Assembly: GCA_021234155.1 (NCBI GenBank)
Contig: JAJEKV010000001.1
Span: forward strand, 25,159,189 to 25,223,188
Reading direction: 5' to 3'
DNA from: Isoetes taiwanensis
Taxonomy: Eukaryota > Streptophyta > Lycopodiopsida > Isoetales > Isoetaceae
DNA length: 64,000 nucleotides
The first letter of the stretch is position 1. Every line of letters starts with the position of its first letter. The position numbers and the translations under genes were made by a program. Below are positions 34,600 through 44,715 of the stretch, one piece after another. The notes below the pieces were generated by a model, which was not told the DNA's origin, searched no databases, and saw only the letters and a program-made list of their open reading frames with translations.

Positions 34600-35500
34600 T
34601 TTTCTATACAAAGAAGAATGAAAGGATCGACAGGTCTTTACAACCTTGCTGAACGAATCTCAGCTGCTAAGAAAATCGCAGCCTTGAACCTGAACTCAAT
34701 TGAACAATTCATGCAGCATGCAAGAATTTGCACTGACAGCAGAGTTTGAAATGAAAAAACATCAAGATATCAAATTGGAATCGATGTCGGGTCTTCGGAG
34801 ATAATAAATTAAGGACTATTATTAGTCTAGTCAAGTGCAATAGCACAGAATGCTGTATAGGACCCAGGAATCATAGAACAGGGAAGAAAGGACACAAGGT
34901 GTAGATGCTTCAGCGCATCAAACATGCATGGACAAATGCCAAAATCTCCGATTCCGACACTAGGAACTACGGGATCTAATGCAAATGCTTCAAATTTGGA
35001 AAGCCCAAAAGTAGCAAGCTTCAAAGGCAAAGACAACTGATTTCAGAATCTCAAAGCCGGGACCAGGAAACAAAAAATCTTCTTCCGTCACTTTTGCAGA
35101 CGCAAATTCCGGCATTCAATCATAACCCGAAAATAAGTGGAGGATGCCAATTCCGACCCCTCCCTTTAAGATGGCCTCTAGACTTACCAACCTCTACCAC
35201 AAATAAAAACACGGAAGCAACATAGAGCTTAGGGAGGAAAGGGACCCACGATGAATAGGAGAAAATTGAACCCACCACGGTCCTGATCCGGACCTATCAG
35301 CAACCAAATGCGGCGATTCGCACGTCAATGGAAAGCTCGCACCGCGAAAAACTTCAGATCCGACCTCTTCTTCCACTGTTAAGCGCCCAAATCCGGCGAT
35401 TTTTGCTTTCAAAATGGAGAGGAATCGCCGGCGGGGCCGCCATGCCCCGCCCCTCTCTTCTCTGCTTTGGCCTCGTCAGACCGTCTTCTTCGTTGCTGGG
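34600..35500 (-). promoter_or_regulatory. TTL 5' leader: probable UTR intron and promoter
   Basis: On the minus strand a pyrimidine-rich TTCTTCTTTGTATAG acceptor ends at 34604, just before the start codon. A good donor, GGTTG|GTAAGTC, lies at 35188/35187, giving a 5'UTR intron of about 584 bp and a first non-coding exon upstream of 35188. GC content rises near 35400-35460, as expected near a plant transcription start. A possible upstream ORF of 29 codons starts at an ATG at 35443 (minus), if transcription starts above it. None of this is proven without transcripts. Confidence 0.55.
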
Positions 35501-35509
35501 GTAGGACTT

Positions 35510-35711
35510 TACACGTGGGTCTCACGGCTATGATTAAGCGTATGTTTGTTCACAACCGTTGATTTCAATACATTTTTATCCAGCCGGCATGTATATACAT
35601 CTCATTGCTTTACCCGTGGAGCAAACGGCTCAGATTAGATGTAGATCTCTTCTTAGCCGTTGATTTTGAATACGATATATCCAGCTGTGATGTATGTACG
35701 CGGGAAATATA
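35510..35711. repeat. Two-unit tandem repeat, about 101 bp, upstream of TTL
   Basis: Units start ACACGTGGGTCTCACGGCT (35511) and ACCCGTGGAGCAAACGGCT (35612). They share CCGTTGATTT, ATCCAGC and TGATGTATRTAC-like phrases. The phrases ACGGCT...CCGTTGAT are common upstream of plant genes. The duplication therefore doubles possible promoter motifs (including an ACGTG core) close to the TTL start. Confidence 0.7.
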
Positions 35712-37325
35712 CCTCATAATATAAAACAATGGTTTTATTATATTTTAGCCCTTACTTTCTCTTATGACGTGGACGAGTTTTACTCGCCATGTTTCATTGT
35801 GACATTGATGGATATTTTTGTTACCTTTGATGTTGATTATTTGGACATTTTGTCTACCATTAAAAAAAAAAAAATGTGCCCCACAAATATGACCCTCATA
35901 TATTCTCCTATGACTCATACCTTTGCATCACACGTTTTCTAGTAAATGTGTGTTGCCTCTCTCCATGGCCAAATGTCTAGAAAATTTAGTTGCTACCTGA
36001 AAAGCCTCTGCCTCCTGGTCTTGCTCAACACGTTTCCCCCAAATGGACCTCGTGTAAATAGAAGTTCCTTCCTTGGCATGAGACAAACAGTGCCCAGCCT
36101 ATTCCTGGGATTATTCTTGCGCATGACACGAGTTCAAATCCTCATCTTAGAATAGGGGCCATCAGCTCTAGTGTGCCGACACGAGTTCAAATCCTCAACT
36201 TAGATACAATAGGGGCCACTGGCTCTAGCGCTGAACTTGTCTTGTGAGGAAATTCTTAGGTCTATGATTGCATGCTAATTGTCATCCTTTCATTCGCAAC
36301 CAAATTCCTATGAAAAACTAAAGATGCTCTAAGTTACCTCTACATTTTAACCAAGTGAAAAATGATACATTTTTTTCCCATGAAATTTCATTCATATAAA
36401 TATTCTTCGTTCTATTGATGCCATTCGGAAATATAAACTTGAATATGCGGTATGAGCAAAATTATAATAACAAATGACATTTGCCTTCATATTTAAAATA
36501 TAGAATATGAGTGTGACCATACGTAATTGTATGCAACTATTCTTGAATTGACTATAATGTGAACCCCACATTTTTGTCTTGAGAGAATCTTTAACATGTC
36601 ATCCCCTCTTTGTCACTTGGAATGTTTCACCTAGCCTTGGAGATGATTGCTCACCTCCCTCTTGCTTTCGTTTCTTGCATAAAAAGCTAGCTTTTATGCA
36701 TTTCCTTGCTCGGTTCCAAACTATATGAGTATCTAACATAATAATCGAGGGTTTCCTTTATATTTTTGTATGTCTTTTTAGTATGGTTTTGCCATGATTT
36801 TGTCATCGTATTCATCATGTGCATGTACTAAATAGTATTTCTAGAGTGCACCTTTTTCCTTAGCCATTGATTTTAGAGAAGGGGACAAATCGTGTGGTAG
36901 AGGCTCCTTTTGTTTGCATGTAATTAGTTGCTTAGTAAACAAGGGCCCATCCATTTAGGCAACACAACAAGATCAATCTATGGTGCCAGAGGCAATTGTA
37001 GGGAGGTTAACGAACAAAAGCTCCTCCAATACAGACGCCTTGAAATTAGGTGTTGGTAGGAAGCAGATTCAATGGTGCCCACTTTCAAAGATTTGCTAGG
37101 TAAAGCACTACTCAAGTTGAAACCCCTCATTGAAGCAAATCCCTTGTTGCGTGACAAGCTTTGACAGTAATGGAAGACGATTTTGTTCCATGCGATTAAG
37201 AAGTTTGGAAGATGTTCGCTACACGGATACATATGGAAGTAGTCTCAAGAGATATCAAGAATATATGTGCACCATGGCGAAATAGATCTATTTTGTGATA
37301 GTTAGCTTAATCTTATAGGACCTAC
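35712..37325. other. AT-rich intergenic stretch with short repeats
   Basis: No gene is recognised. It contains an A-run at about 35861-35874, a 53-bp tandem pair at 36125-36230 (GACACGAGTTCAAATCCTC twice, each followed by an AGGGGCCA phrase), and the dispersed repeat at 36735-36845. Confidence 0.5.
36735..36845 (+). repeat. Dispersed repeat (partner 19365-19480)
   Basis: Same order of blocks as the partner, ending GTACTAAATAGTATTTCTAGAG. It lies outside the 33-kb copy overlap, so it is an independent copy of the family. Confidence 0.7.
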
Positions 37326-37757
37326 GATTTAGAGTCCGTATATGGTATTTTCGACTTTTTTTTGTGGTATTTCTCGCCACCCATTAGCATTCAATCGTAC
37401 ACTTTGCAATTTCAATCCCAAACCAACCAAGCGGGCATTTTTGATCAATCGCTTATCCGAGCTCAAATCGCTTCCCTCTCTTCATCAAGCCAACGTTAAA
37501 GAGGTAGGCAAAGTGATTAGAAGGGCTTTTAAAGCAATTCAAGCGCCCACGGAGCTGCAAAAACGATCCTTACCAAAGATTTCAACTCCGTCGCACATTT
37601 TCGCGCTTTGTTTTTGGCCAGAAACACCACTTTTTGGCCGGAAATACCACTCTTTTGGCTAGAAACACCACCTTTTTGGCCGGAAATACCACCGGCTAAT
37701 AACGGATGTCCCGAAATACCACCAAAAAATGAAATACCACACCCCTGACTCTAAATA
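37326..37757. mobile_element. MITE-like element with imperfect terminal inverted repeats
   Basis: The left end reads GATTTAGAGTCCGTATATGG, then TATTTTCG..., then GTGGTATTTC. The right end is its approximate reverse complement (GAAATACCACC...GAAATACCAC...GACTCTAAATAC). Just inside the right end are four to five copies of TTTTTGGCCGGAAATACCAC-like units (37610-37700). It has no transposase. The superfamily is uncertain, possibly Mutator-like from the long inverted ends. Confidence 0.6.
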
Positions 37758-38584
37758 CGGACGTCCAATCTTGTATGGCCTTTCCATTGGCTTTTCTTCC
37801 TGTCGTAGCTGGGTGTTTGTTCCATGTATGGTCCTATAACTTATAACATAGATTAATGCTGCTTGGTATGAAAAGACTAGAGTGAGATAAGCATGCTCAG
37901 AGTTCTCATCACATTAAAGGTACCCCCAAGCCATATCTAGTCCTAATTTGTTGATCGCCATTTGTGTTGTTCAACGGCTTTTAATCTTATGTCGTTGATT
38001 ATGCTTGATCATTCTAAAGTGAAAGGAATATGGCTAGAGTCGCTTGCAACTTTCTAGTGAGTTTGAAATGTTTGATGATTGAAAATGGAGCTTCAAGACA
38101 TTACGCTTAATAATATCTAAACCTAACATGGATGATGTTGAGATGTTAGATCTATGGGATGCTCCCAATAAACCAGCTCCAATAGACTCATTGGATGGCT
38201 ACATTATTTGTAATAATAAATGCCTTTCATAGAAACCCATGTCCCATCATCAAGTTGTTGCATGCATGTTGCCTCCATTTCACCAACAACCGAGGATTAT
38301 GCTCAAATTTTAGCTGGTGAGATATTTCATACCTACAACAACATAATGATAAGCTGGTCATTCACTTTAAGTGTAAATGAGAGGTGTCTTCTTGAGGCGA
38401 GATGAGAAACATATAACATGATTCTACAAATATTCCTTTCCTTGAAATGCATGGTTTGATGATCAACGAAGATACTTCTTTTCAATAATAGATACTCTAT
38501 TATGTGACATCCATGGGTCCCGTAATGTTCTAATGCGTACATTCTTCGGTCTTTAATCCGACGATAGAATGTTGTTCCGTGCTT
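37758..38584. other. Unassigned stretch
   Basis: No gene, RNA or repeat is recognised in this stretch. Confidence 0.4.
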
Positions 38585-39125
38585 ACAATAGCTTGTTAAT
38601 TGAATTGAATTGAACTCAATTGATTAAAATGATGTTCATTCTCCTTGAAGGCTGATATTGAGGCCTATGGGACTCAATCAAAGAGCACATCAAATATACT
38701 CTTGTCGGGATAAATAAAAAATCGCATCAAGGGCTTTCAAGGGAAAAACTTGGCAATAATGGGTATGTTAGAAAACTATACAAATGATACATTGTAATTG
38801 CAATGTAGTGTCCAAGCACATAGCCGTGAAGTGCTCATCCATCCATGATCTCCTCGGAGATAAGTTTCCCCTCCAACCCCAATCGGGTCATCCCACCCGG
38901 CACATGCGGCCGTGGCCCCTTCGGCGTCAACCCAACATAGCTGGCTCGAGATATGGTTGAAATCTAACAATTCTAAAGAATGTGGCATCCGTCCTCAATG
39001 GCACCGTAGCAACATTGACAATCTTATCTTTTTGCGCCTCTTAAGCCCACCTACCTATCTTAATTCTAAGATGGAGGCACCTATGCAAATTGAAGCTATC
39101 AACTTGCACACTTCTTCATAGGCAA
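38585..39125 (-). mobile_element. LINE 3' end, minus strand, with an AATTG-type tail
   Basis: On the minus strand it reads KLIASICIGAS, then the C-terminal finger region, then a 3' UTR with the complement of AAGGGCTTTCAAGGGAAAAA (shared with the other LINEs). It ends in an AATTG/AATTC simple tail near 38600. It holds stops and shifts. It directly adjoins an oppositely oriented RT piece of the same family. Confidence 0.75.
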
Positions 39126-39179
39126 ATGTGTATGTAGGTATCGTTGCGGACCCTGGATTGATCTAGTGCTGGTAGTGTG

Positions 39180-40150
39180 CCGTCTTAACCCTGTTTCAAT
39201 GACAAAGCCACGCAGACATATAGAGGTTGCAAACAGAACTATTGAGTATTGACATAGGCCGAACCCAAGATACCTACTAGTATATTGTATAGAGAAGGAT
39301 TTCCTTCAGACTAGATAATGGCATCAATTCACAAAGCTGGTGACAAAAATTCTTCTTTGAATTACCACACAGAATGGTTAGTCCTTTGCCCGCGAAGGTT
39401 TTGCTGGATCCTTACAAAAATATGTGACCACTTGGGGAGAGTCATTTGGAGTTAAGGCTAAAGGCCAAGAAGGTTTCAGACCCCATCACTTTACTATCGA
39501 TCATATCTTCATCATGCACACTTTACATAAAATTTGTAAAAGCTTTTGATACAGTCCCTAGAGATGAGCTAAAGACGAAATTGTCGAAATTATTATTGTA
39601 CTACATGAGTTGCAAAATGGTGTGTACATACTTTTTCACAAAAAGTGTCACCAAATGTCGCCAAATAACCTTGTCAAACATATGTGTGAGCACGTTAAAG
39701 CCACTATCCCCTACATTGTTTATATCTAGCTTGAAGATTGGGGTCCAACATGGAGGCATAGGTGCGGCCTTATTCATCGTATCATTAGCAATTGTTATAT
39801 GCAGATGAACCGGTATACAATATCTAACTGCGATGAGTAGCTTCTATGCAAATATACTTGACCAAGGTTAAAATTTTGGTGGTTCTCTTTTTTGCAGCCA
39901 AGATCACTTCAATTCACATATCGAGTCTAGGGAAGACAGGATTGGCATACAAATTCCTTGGAGTGGAGTTCACAATTAAAAATGCATTGGGGTGCTTGTA
40001 TCTAGAAAAGAGAAATTGTAGGATGGAAGGCCATGTATGCTATGCAAAATAATTGTCTCAAAACGAGGCTATGCAAATGGTCCCATTATGCACAATACGC
40101 TTTCTATATAGTGTGGAGATGTGGGATTTTGATAGATAGATAGAAATTTT
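39180..40150 (+). mobile_element. LINE RT segment, plus strand, inverted relative to its neighbour
   Basis: Plus-strand frames show a HKAGDK-like start, then GFRPHHFTIDHIF, then VKAFDTVPRDELK (RT palm), LSPTLFISSL (the PLSPTLF motif), and YKFLGVEFTI further on. A GATA run followed by ATTTTAAC lies at 40130-40155. The copy has several breaks. Its RT covers the part of the LINE that would lie upstream of the minus-strand 3' end at 38585-39125. Confidence 0.82.
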
Positions 40151-40294
40151 AACGCCCATGGAGGTCATTTGCCATGGGATCCAATAATGGAAGGGCATGG
40201 AAGCCCAAAATTAGTAACTCTATGGTAGCATTGGTACTAGAAGCCTCATTTAATTTATAATCATGCACCTTCTTTCAAATTGCGTGGTGGGTCT

Positions 40295-40900
40295 ACCGCG
40301 CTAACCCTATTACGTTTCGCAAGCAATGCAGAATGTAGATATTGCTGGCCGTGATGTTTATAAGCTCTTCAAAATTATACTGGCAGTAAATCTACCCTTT
40401 TCCTCTCTAGAAATATCCAAGCTTGAAAGCTTGCCTCTGGATAACGCCTTCACCCATTCCTATAAGGCCACCTTAAATCTCAAAATGTAAATGCTACTAC
40501 TCCAAGTACCCTTTTGCACCTCCAGCACCTGCGCGCGCTGCAAGTTACCATACCCCTTACATTCCTTATATATCAGCGACGGGTTGATAATTCTGCCAAT
40601 TTCACTTTCCTATTAAGTTTCTATGCTCCGCTTGAAAACAGATATTGCCGCATCATTTATGAAGTACACATAAGCTTTTAAAATTATATTTCTGCAAATC
40701 TACCTTTTTCCTTCCAGCCATCCAAGCTTAAAAAAACTTGTTCTTTGGTTGTGCCCACTTCATCCCTGGTATATAATTTTCTGTTATCATTCCACTCCTA
40801 AATCCGGGACATGCTATATTTTATGCCCTCTTCAATTTATATAATTCCATGCCGCAAATTATCATTCTACCCCTTGGATAATTCCACATACAAGGTCATT
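40295..40900. repeat. Tandem repeat pair (copy B of 7301-7860)
   Basis: Two units with GATATTGC landmarks near 40335 and 40640 and the TCTACC...TTTTCC phrase in both. Confidence 0.7.
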
Positions 40901-40999
40901 CTAGAAATATCTACCAAAAACCTCCTATATTAGTATTACTCACCGGCTTTAGCATCCTCATTATATACATTTGGAATTTCCGCAGGCTACCTATGTCCA

Positions 41000-42860
41000 C
41001 CGAGGTCCAATTAAAGGTGGTGGATCTATCAACGCCGGCGAAGTTCACCAATGAAATGAACGCACCGTTAATCAAAAGGCCTGCTCCCCTCCCTTGCTTC
41101 AAGCAGCGGCCGGATTTTGCCATCAGGCTAAACTTAATAAAATGACTTCAGTCAAAGATACCAAAGCATTAGTGCAAATGGCCGCCATACCGCGGTCACC
41201 TCGGCCGGGCCGCCCGACGCCTTTTGGCCAAATCCATATTCTCAAGTGTCCATTTCGCAACATGCATCCCGCAGGTAATGACTCTGGGGATCCGCTTCCC
41301 GCCTCTCAGGCGCCGCGATTGAAATCTCCAAGCAAATACAGGATCTTGCCCAATTGTTCAGACCGCTGTATGTCATCATATAGATCGGCCATAGGGATCC
41401 CGCTCGGCCTACATCCAAGTGCGCGGCGTAAAAGTTGCTCCCGTGATGTGGGAAGTAAAGCCGCCACAAAAGAGAGGGCTGCCACGCCGTTTCACTCGCA
41501 TCTGGCCCCGGTAGTGCTTCACTTTACCCCCTCCCGTCCCTAAGCTTCCGTGCACCTATTGAAGATCTGAGTAGCGCTCGGGTATCCCCGCAAATTAGGT
41601 AGCCTCGTGACTCAGCGATGTTCCCTAAGGTTTCCAGCTGAGGAAGAGGGGCGGTCCATGTCCATGGGCGTACTTTAATTGAGATCGCCCCTTCCTCTCG
41701 CATGGAAAGCTACTTAATTCCAGGATACTCACGCCGAGGCATCGGATCCTGGCTTAGTGGCATTTAACATCGCCACTTCGTCCGGTGGTGGTGGTCCTGC
41801 GGGAGCGGAAGATGTGGATGCATGTGTCGGGCCAGCCGCCCTTCCTCGGGAATTTGAGCCTGAGATCCCCTCGCTTTGGCTGCTCAATTTTCGTGATCCT
41901 TCCTGACAGCCCCTGCCGCTCTCTATGTCTCCGGCGCGGCAGCCCTCGATTTCAGCTCACGCCTTCTCGTCTCTTTGCCGTCGGGGCTTCAAGTCCCTTG
42001 GCTAATCTGATGCAGCCGTAAGGCTCTCGTAACTTCACGTTAGATGGCTACCCGCCTGCATCGCTCAACTGCAGGAAGGGGATAAGATGACTCACCCGTA
42101 TCATCAGTGGCCAATTCCGCTGACGCACTCGGCCTTCCAATGGTCAGCGTGTCGGGAACATCATCCGTCCGCGACTGTCCGGAGCTCGAAGTGAGGTATG
42201 CCTCCCTTCCCGACTCCTCCGGCCAGCCTTTGGCTCACCATACCGCGCCCCCGCGCGGCTCTCATTGCTCGGAGTCTCGGGGCCGCACGTGTTGGTTGAG
42301 GTGCGAGGTATAGGCTCGGGTCAGCGGCCTCGGTGGTGGGCGCCCCGCTGGATCCGGAGCAGCGTCCGCGAAGCAGGTGCTGTGTGCCGGCTTCGTAGGC
42401 TGCGCTGCCCGCGGGTTGGTGTTCTACCGCGGGTTTCGCTTCTCCTGAGTCCGTGGAGTCAGCCTCTTGCAGGATCGCCAAGCCAAGGGTGTCTCACGCC
42501 ATCTCCCTGCAATGGCAGAGTTGGGCACTATGCCTCTACCGAGGCCCCGGCCACCGTAAGCCTCCCCGTGAGTTCTTCCATCTCACTGCTCTGGCATTCT
42601 CAAGATGCTACCGGCCTCGCCATAGCTTCCAAAGCAACCGACTTGTCTCATGCCAGCGGCGCCTCCTCGCACCTCCGACAGAGGGCGTATGTGCTCCTCG
42701 CCGCGGGTGGGCCTCTCAACCTCAGCCCCGATCCGGATGCGTTTACGCAGCGAGGTTCTCGCCACCCGCTCAGCCCCAGCGCCCCAAATCATAGCCGCAA
42801 CACGTGCAGTCTACACACGCCTATATCCGCAAGCTCCCGCCCCGCCAAACTGCAAGTGGA
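41000..42860 (-). mobile_element. LINE 5' half with AP endonuclease (copy B of 7985-9780)
   Basis: GC-rich block. The minus strand retains FYAAHLDVGRAGSLWPIYMMT and other endonuclease remnants. The frames are more broken than in copy A. Confidence 0.7.
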
Positions 42861-43291
42861 TGTAAGAGGAACGTGGTAACGTTTTAATCCTGCAAAACAG
42901 TGCCAGTTTCAATCAATAACCAAGAAATACGTATGCCGGGCATGGGGATGCGGGCTTACAAAGATCTTACTTCATGTGATTCAGAAAGTGAAGAATGAGA
43001 TATCCACCAAGAGCAAAAATTCTCGGCGGTGCGTTCTGCCTCAGATTGAATGCCTAATTCTGTAATATCAGCGAGGGTATCGCACCTAAACCCCGCACCA
43101 TACCTGCCTACAAAGTGGGTGTAAAGTGCTTTAGAATACACCCAAACCCCGCGTACCAAAATGGAACAATCCATGGAGTATCCTAGCCAATTGACTCTAG
43201 ATTTTAAAAAATACCGTGAAGATGCTCCATAAATAGTCTTTAAATAATTTAGCGGCTGAGAATCCCATAGCCAATTGATGCACAATACAAT

Positions 43292-43651
43292 CATTATCCC
43301 CTACTAAATAAACCCCCAAAAATCTCGTTTGGGTACGGTAGAGGGATGCTTCAACATCGAGCCATTGGATGGGTATATTTAAGAGTTATGCCTCAATTTA
43401 CTCTAGATAGCAATCCTCATTTGTGGGGTATGCTCACAAGATGGTGGGGTGCATACCTATATAGCAAAAAGTTGGCAAATACACATAGTTTGAATCAATG
43501 TATATTTGTAAAAGTTACTTTTATACATGTATTATACAATTGAAGAGAGGGAAAATTGGTTTCTACTGCCCCTGCATCAACTCCTCATGTGAAATGCATC
43601 CAAGGAAAAAGGGAATTTAAGGGGCTTATTTAAAAAGCGTGGGGGATAATG
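43292..43651. mobile_element. Foldback element (copy B of 10277-10650)
   Basis: It has the same ends: CATTATCCCC... on the left and ...GCGTGGGGGATAATGG on the right. Confidence 0.6.
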
Positions 43652-43964
43652 GTTTATGTTGTTAAATTTTTTTGGCCCCTTTGAGCCTTTTGGGAACATA
43701 TTGTGATAAATGCACTTTAAATTGAATACATAACTATAATGCAATAGAGATAAGTATATTCGTAAATATAGAAAATATGCATGAAAAAGAAGTTGTCATA
43801 TTGAACATAAAACATAAGTAAATATGCTTCTATTGCTAATTAGTATCACCAACAATGGCTTATTTAGTATACCAATTTAAATACCAAATATCAAGAAAGA
43901 ACTAATGTCAAATGTGAAAATGTGATTTTCAGTTGAAAATAATTGAAAATACCTGATTCCCAGC

Positions 43965-44035
43965 GTGGTTACGTACTGATTTCTATCTATCGCGGTATAA
44001 GTGTTAGGTCTGGGGCTCTTAAGCCCACTCTGGTA
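43965..44035 (+). pseudogene. rrn26: Mitochondrial rrn26 relic, segment A (copy B)
   Basis: Matches 10963-11024 but with more changes. It is recognisable through GATTTCTATCTATCG and AAGCCCACTC. Confidence 0.5.
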
Positions 44036-44456
44036 GTATACTGAAAACTATGTAGCCTTTGGAAGATTACTCAAATCAAGGCTAATACTTATCCTGCCAT
44101 GTACATATAAGTTACAAGCGGAGTATTTAAAAATTGCTTAAAAACTTGAACCTTTCTGCATATTTTTCTAGGCAATGTGTCGTGAATGCGTCCAAAACCT
44201 GTGGATTTATAAAGGAAATGTGAAACTATGCTAGCAATCTCCTCAACATTTTAGAAATTTGCTTACATTGAAGGAATGCCTAAAGATGTCGTGAGTCTAA
44301 CCTCCAACCAGACACTATATTTTCTCTCTTAGGAGATGCAACTACTATAATCATCATGCCGCTTCGTGGAGCAGTTCCAATTTATTTTGTTTATTCGTAT
44401 TTCAAGTAATTCCAATGTGAGTCATGGAAATCACGGAAAACAATACCATCTCCCCC

Positions 44457-44650
44457 AAGGCCTCTCAAGCTGGATCAAAGGCACGCCAGTGGATAATGTT
44501 GATGACTCCAAGAGCTCTTATCAACATAGTCGCCGGGTAAACCATGTCGAATACCTACTGGGCATCCCCGGAATTGAAGAAGCGATCCCGCTGACTTCGT
44601 GAGAGATCAAAGCGGTGCAATGTAGTGCTGGGTTTAGAACGCATGTACAG
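44457..44650 (+). pseudogene. rrn26: Mitochondrial rrn26 relic, segment B (copy B)
   Basis: Keeps TTGATGACTCCAAGAGCTC and TTATCAACATAGTCG. The following GGCACC...CATCCTGG stretch is distorted relative both to copy A and to the conserved rRNA, so its extra changes are private to this copy. Confidence 0.8.
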
Positions 44651-44655
44651 CCATT

Positions 44656-44715
44656 TCTTATCTTATCTTATCTTATCTTTATCTTATCTTTATCTTTTAT
44701 CTTATCTTTATCTAT
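44656..44715. repeat. (TTATC)n microsatellite (copy B)
   Basis: TTATC units mixed with TTTATC variants, following the rRNA relic as in copy A. Confidence 0.9.

Noticed and set aside
34603-34611. A TTL start four codons upstream (MYRKMAQ)
   Set aside because: The upstream codon is TTG, not ATG, and a likely intron acceptor ends at 34604, so the ATG at 34599 is preferred.
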